NCBI GenBank assembly: GCA_023438785.1 | Contig: JAEXQJ010000055.1 | Span: forward strand, 1-7,810 | DNA length: 7,810 nt | Source of the DNA: Pseudomonadota bacterium | GTDB taxonomy: Bacteria > Myxococcota_A > Polyangia > Fen-1088 | Direction: 5' to 3' | Part shown: piece after piece, positions 5,803 through 7,810 of the stretch | How the letters are laid out: every line of letters starts with the position of its first letter | How positions within the stretch are numbered: position 1 is the first letter of the stretch | The notes under the pieces: model-generated | Told to the model about the DNA's origin: nothing | Database searches by the model: none | What the model saw: the letters and a program-made list of their open reading frames with translations, nothing else | Made by a program: the position numbers and the translations under genes

Positions 5803-5836
5803 GGCCCTGGACCGCAGCGCGGGGCCCTGGATCGCA
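5803..5836 (+). repeat. direct repeat GGCCCTGGAYCGCA, 20-bp period, upstream of the AICAR transformylase gene
   Basis: The 14-base word GGCCCTGGACCGCA (5803-5816) recurs as GGCCCTGGATCGCA (5823-5836) with one mismatch. The repeat interval is exactly 20 bases, near two DNA helical turns, so a protein bound to both would sit on one face. It lies about 50-80 bases upstream of the -10-like element of the transformylase gene, a usual place for an activator or repressor site. The role is inference. Confidence 0.5.
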
Positions 5837-5881
5837 CTGCGTCGTCGACAGAGTCCGCCCCGCCTGGGCCGCTCGCGATCG

Positions 5882-5890
5882 TGCTATGAG
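5882..5890 (+). promoter_or_regulatory. extended -10-like promoter element of the AICAR transformylase gene
   Basis: TGC-TATGAG (TG at 5882-5883, hexamer 5885-5890, 4 of 6 consensus matches) fits an extended -10, which can work without a -35; no good -35 is visible 17 bases upstream. A start near 5897 would give a leader of about 20 bases carrying AAGGAG (5903-5908), 9 bases before ATG 5918. Confidence 0.4.
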
Positions 5891-5917
5891 CTGTTGCCCC
5901 AGAAGGAGTTGTGACCC

Positions 5918-7087
5918 ATGAACGAACTGCGACTGCGCTATGGATGCAATCCCCACCAGGCGCCCGCCCGCGTCTTCACCTCTGACCGTGCTCTGCCCAT
6001 CCGTGTGCTGTCAGGGGCGCCCGGCTACATCAACCTTCTGGACGCGCTCAACGCCTGGCAGCTCGTGCGTGAGCTGCGCGCCTCGCTCAAGCTGCCCGCG
6101 GCGACTTCGTTCAAACACGTGAGTCCGGCGGGGGCCGCGGTGGCCGTGCCCATGAATGATGCGGTCAGGCGCGCTTCGTTTGTCGACGATTTGGAGCTGT
6201 CACCCTTGGCCCTGGCCTATGCCCGGGCGCGCGGTGCCGACCGCCTGTGTTCGTTCGGCGACTGGGCCGCCCTGTCGGACGTGGTCGATGTGGCCACGGC
6301 CAACGTGCTCAAGCGCGAGGTGTCGGACGGCGTGATCGCGCCCGGCTACGAGCCCGCGGCCCTGGAGATCCTGCGCGGCAAGCGCAACGGCACCTACTGC
6401 GTGCTGGAGATCGATCCCAACTGGGAGGCGCCGGAGACGGAAACGCGCGAGGTGTTCGGCATCACCTTCGAGCAGCGACGCAACCAGGTGATCCCGGGAC
6501 GCGAGCACCTGACCAACCTCGTGACCAGGAACCGCGACCTGCCCGAAGCGGCGGTTCGCGACCTCATCCTGGCGCTCGTGACCCTCAAGTACACGCAGTC
6601 CAATTCGGTGTGCTTCGCCTGCGACGGCCAGGCCATCGGCATCGGGGCCGGGCAGCAATCGCGCATCCACTGCACGCGGCTGGCGGGCTCGAAGGCCGAT
6701 CGTTGGTTCTTGCGCCAGCACCCGTCCGCGCTGTCGTTGCCCTTCAAGCCCGGTGTGGGGCGCCCCGAGCAGAACAACGCCATCGACCTGTACCTGGAGG
6801 ACTCCTTGTCGCCCGCCGAGGAGTCGGCCTGGCTGGATTCGTTCTCGACGGCGCCGCGTCGGCTGAGCGCCGAGGAGAAGCGCGCCTGGTTGGCCCAGCA
6901 GAAGGGCGTCAGCGTGGCCTCGGACGCCTTCTTCCCGTTCCGCGACAACATCGATCGTGCCTCGCAGAGCGGCGTGAAATACATCTCCCAGCCCGGCGGC
7001 TCCGTGCGCGACGACGTGGTGATTCAGGCGGCCAACGAGTACGACATGGTCATGGCGTTCTCCAAGCTGCGCCTGTTCCACCACTGA
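5918..7087 (+). CDS. purH: stand-alone AICAR transformylase (phosphoribosylaminoimidazolecarboxamide formyltransferase)
   Basis: This enzyme transfers a formyl group from 10-formyltetrahydrofolate to AICAR, giving FAICAR, the penultimate step of purine synthesis. Its 389 residues correspond only to the C-terminal half of bifunctional PurH/ATIC (about 520-590 residues); the N-terminal IMP cyclohydrolase domain is absent. It begins with the domain-start motif LRYGCNPHQ (residues 4-14). The catalytic Lys66-His67 in SFKHVSPAG match human ATIC Lys266-His267, and Asn229 in QSNSV matches Asn431. The downstream GIGAGQQSRIHCTRLAG, SDAFFPFRDN and the last residues LRLFHH are nearly identical to the animal enzyme. 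The start is well supported by AAGGAG 9 bases before ATG 5918, so this is not a truncated gene: no cyclohydrolase sequence lies upstream. IMP cyclohydrolase must come from another gene. Convergent with lactate dehydrogenase, 45 bases between the stops. Confidence 0.93.
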   Translation: MNELRLRYGCNPHQAPARVFTSDRALPIRVLSGAPGYINLLDALNAWQLVRELRASLKLPAATSFKHVSPAGAAVAVPMNDAVRRASFVDDLELSPLALAYARARGADRLCSFGDWAALSDVVDVATANVLKREVSDGVIAPGYEPAALEILRGKRNGTYCVLEIDPNWEAPETETREVFGITFEQRRNQVIPGREHLTNLVTRNRDLPEAAVRDLILALVTLKYTQSNSVCFACDGQAIGIGAGQQSRIHCTRLAGSKADRWFLRQHPSALSLPFKPGVGRPEQNNAIDLYLEDSLSPAEESAWLDSFSTAPRRLSAEEKRAWLAQQKGVSVASDAFFPFRDNIDRASQSGVKYISQPGGSVRDDVVIQAANEYDMVMAFSKLRLFHH

Positions 7088-7113
7088 GTGGCCGGCCTCC
7101 CGTCCTTGAGCGG

Positions 7114-7137
7114 CCTGAGCCCAAACCGGGGCTCAGG
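7114..7137. terminator. 9-bp hairpin between convergent genes, overlapping the lactate dehydrogenase stop
   Basis: CCTGAGCCC (7114-7122) and GGGCTCAGG (7129-7137) form a perfect 9-bp stem with a 6-base loop, AAACCG. It lies 26 bases after the transformylase stop. Its right arm contains the TGA stop of the minus-strand gene (7133-7135). No T-run follows on either strand, so it is not a classical intrinsic terminator but could serve both transcripts as a 3'-end stabiliser or a U-poor terminator. Confidence 0.5.
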
Positions 7138-7810
7138 TGACGCGATCGAGCGTGCTTTTCAGGGTTTGGGCCGATTGGCGCAGGGCTTGGCGCTCGTCGT
7201 CGGCGAGATCCATGGATAGCACCCGCTCGGCCCCGCGTGCGCCCACGATGGTCGGCAGGGAGAGGGCCACATCGCGCAAGCCTTCGAATTCCGGGTGCAC
7301 CGTGGACACGGGTAGGACGCGATGCTCGTCGCGGGCGATGGCATTCCAGATCTGCACCAGCGACAGGCCGATCGCGTAGTACGTTGCGCCCTTGCGGGAG
7401 ATGATTTCGTAGGCCGCCCGCCGCACGTCGTCCAGCAAGCTGCGGTAGGGGGCCTGGCCCGGACACCCGTTGCAGGTCTCACAGTACCGATCGATGGGGA
7501 TGCCGCCGATGCTGGCCGCACTCCAGGCGGCTACCTCGGAGTCGCCGTGCTCGCCCACGATCATCGCGTGTACGTTGCGGGCGTCCACGCGACAGCGGGC
7601 GGCCAACAGGGCCCGCAGACGCGCGCTGTCGAGCACGGTGCCCGAGCCCAGCACGCGCTCGCGCGGCAGCCCCGAGATCTGCCAGGCCAACTGCGTGAGA
7701 ACGTCGACGGGATTGGAGACCATGAGCAGCACGCCCTCGAAGCCGCTCTGCACGATTTGGGGAATCAGGCCTTCCAGGATGCGCGCATTGCGTCCGGCCA
7801 GGTCCAGGCG
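7133..7810 (-). CDS. ldh: L-lactate dehydrogenase, 5' end outside the window
   Basis: NAD-dependent L-lactate dehydrogenase interconverting pyruvate and L-lactate in the cytosol. The frame is open to the window edge, so the visible 225 residues lack roughly the first 107 (the Rossmann glycine motif and specificity position 102). In fragment numbering, Asn33 (SNPVDV), Asp61 and Arg64 (GTVLDSARLR) and His88 (GEHGDSE) keep the spacing of classical Asn140, Asp168, Arg171 and His195, so the catalytic set seen is complete. KGATYYAIG and GEHGDSE favour lactate over malate dehydrogenase, whose family usually has GGHGD; residue 102 would settle it. Unusual is RYCETCNGCPG just after the catalytic domain loop, with three cysteines spaced C-x2-C-x2-C where most family members have an Asp/Glu-rich helix start. 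An internal GTG at 7753 is not the start, because the upstream codons (RLDLAGRNARI) are family-typical. Confidence 0.92.
   Translation of the reverse strand, partial: RLDLAGRNARILEGLIPQIVQSGFEGVLLMVSNPVDVLTQLAWQISGLPRERVLGSGTVLDSARLRALLAARCRVDARNVHAMIVGEHGDSEVAAWSAASIGGIPIDRYCETCNGCPGQAPYRSLLDDVRRAAYEIISRKGATYYAIGLSLVQIWNAIARDEHRVLPVSTVHPEFEGLRDVALSLPTIVGARGAERVLSMDLADDERQALRQSAQTLKSTLDRVT

Larger units (their letters stand above)
5633..5917. other. divergent intergenic control region between the RRM and AICAR transformylase genes
   Basis: This 285-base gap must hold the start signals of both flanking genes. On the minus side there are the AAGGAG site (5647-5642) and a -10-like TACACA (5662-5657), whose best -35-like partner TTGAAC (5693-5688) is 25 bases away, too far for a normal promoter. 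On the + side there are an extended -10-like element and a direct repeat listed separately. A small inverted element AAGAA-T-TTCTT (5739-5749) runs into a CTT-rich stretch (5746-5756), the most AT-rich spot of the gap. Short open frames cross the gap on both strands but have no ribosome binding site or recognisable protein features, so I call none of them a gene. Confidence 0.6.

Noticed and set aside
5625..5956. Small open frames on both strands in the divergent gap
   Set aside because: They lack ribosome binding sites, overlap the flanking genes or control signals, and read as random GC-rich sequence.
6200..7084. 294-codon minus-strand frame opposite the AICAR transformylase
   Set aside because: Shadow of a gene with near-identical family motifs to its end; composition is His/Arg/Gly-rich.
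5918..7087. AICAR transformylase gene as a truncated or decayed purH
   Set aside because: The ATG has a good AAGGAG, the domain is complete with all catalytic residues, and no remnants of the cyclohydrolase domain lie upstream.
7133..7753. GTG 7753 as the true start of the lactate dehydrogenase
   Set aside because: In-frame codons continue to the window end with family-typical sequence before the SNPVDV motif, so the gene is cut by the window edge.

Overview
This is a GC-rich bacterial window (G+C looks clearly above 60% by eye, with third codon positions nearly all G or C). It carries ordinary chromosomal metabolic genes and no mobile element, CRISPR array, rRNA or tRNA that I can see. A lipoprotein signal peptide points to a Gram-negative-type envelope. 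The mix of a leucine-type acyl-CoA carboxylase cluster, a long orphan lipoprotein, a small RRM protein with a Gly/RGG tail and promoter-like elements pressed against start codons would fit a myxobacterium-like (Myxococcota) genome. That taxonomic reading is inference.

Region 1 (1-3471, + strand) is the downstream part of a leucine/isovalerate degradation operon. After a short unassigned coding tail (29-142) come HMG-CoA lyase (160-1101), an AUH-type methylglutaconyl-CoA hydratase (1098-1874, ATGA overlap with the lyase) and the carboxyltransferase (beta) subunit of a methylcrotonyl-CoA-type carboxylase (1939-3471). Together they cover the last three steps of leucine breakdown: 3-methylcrotonyl-CoA to 3-methylglutaconyl-CoA to HMG-CoA to acetyl-CoA plus acetoacetate. 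The order lyase-hydratase-carboxylase beta is the order I recall for Bacillus yngG-yngF-yngE. The biotin carboxylase/biotin carrier subunit and the acyl-CoA dehydrogenase are not in the window and would be expected upstream.

Region 2 (3472-5317) holds one large gene for a 568-residue lipoprotein of unknown function ending in a Met-Gly repeat. It is closed by a strong intrinsic terminator and a second small hairpin, both lying between it and a convergent gene.

Region 3 (5318-5917): a 104-residue RNA-binding protein (one RRM plus poly-Gly/RGG tail) is read on the minus strand. A 285-bp divergent control region separates it from the next gene and contains a 20-bp-period direct repeat and an extended -10-like element.

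Region 4 (5918-7810): a stand-alone AICAR transformylase (the C-terminal half of a usual PurH, without the IMP cyclohydrolase domain) faces a convergent, 5'-truncated L-lactate dehydrogenase gene that runs off the window end. A perfect 9-bp hairpin overlaps the lactate dehydrogenase stop codon.

I did not find a convincing new biological system. The items most worth following are the orphan lipoprotein, the single-domain AICAR transformylase, the start-proximal promoter pattern, and a C-x2-C-x2-C cluster in the lactate dehydrogenase.
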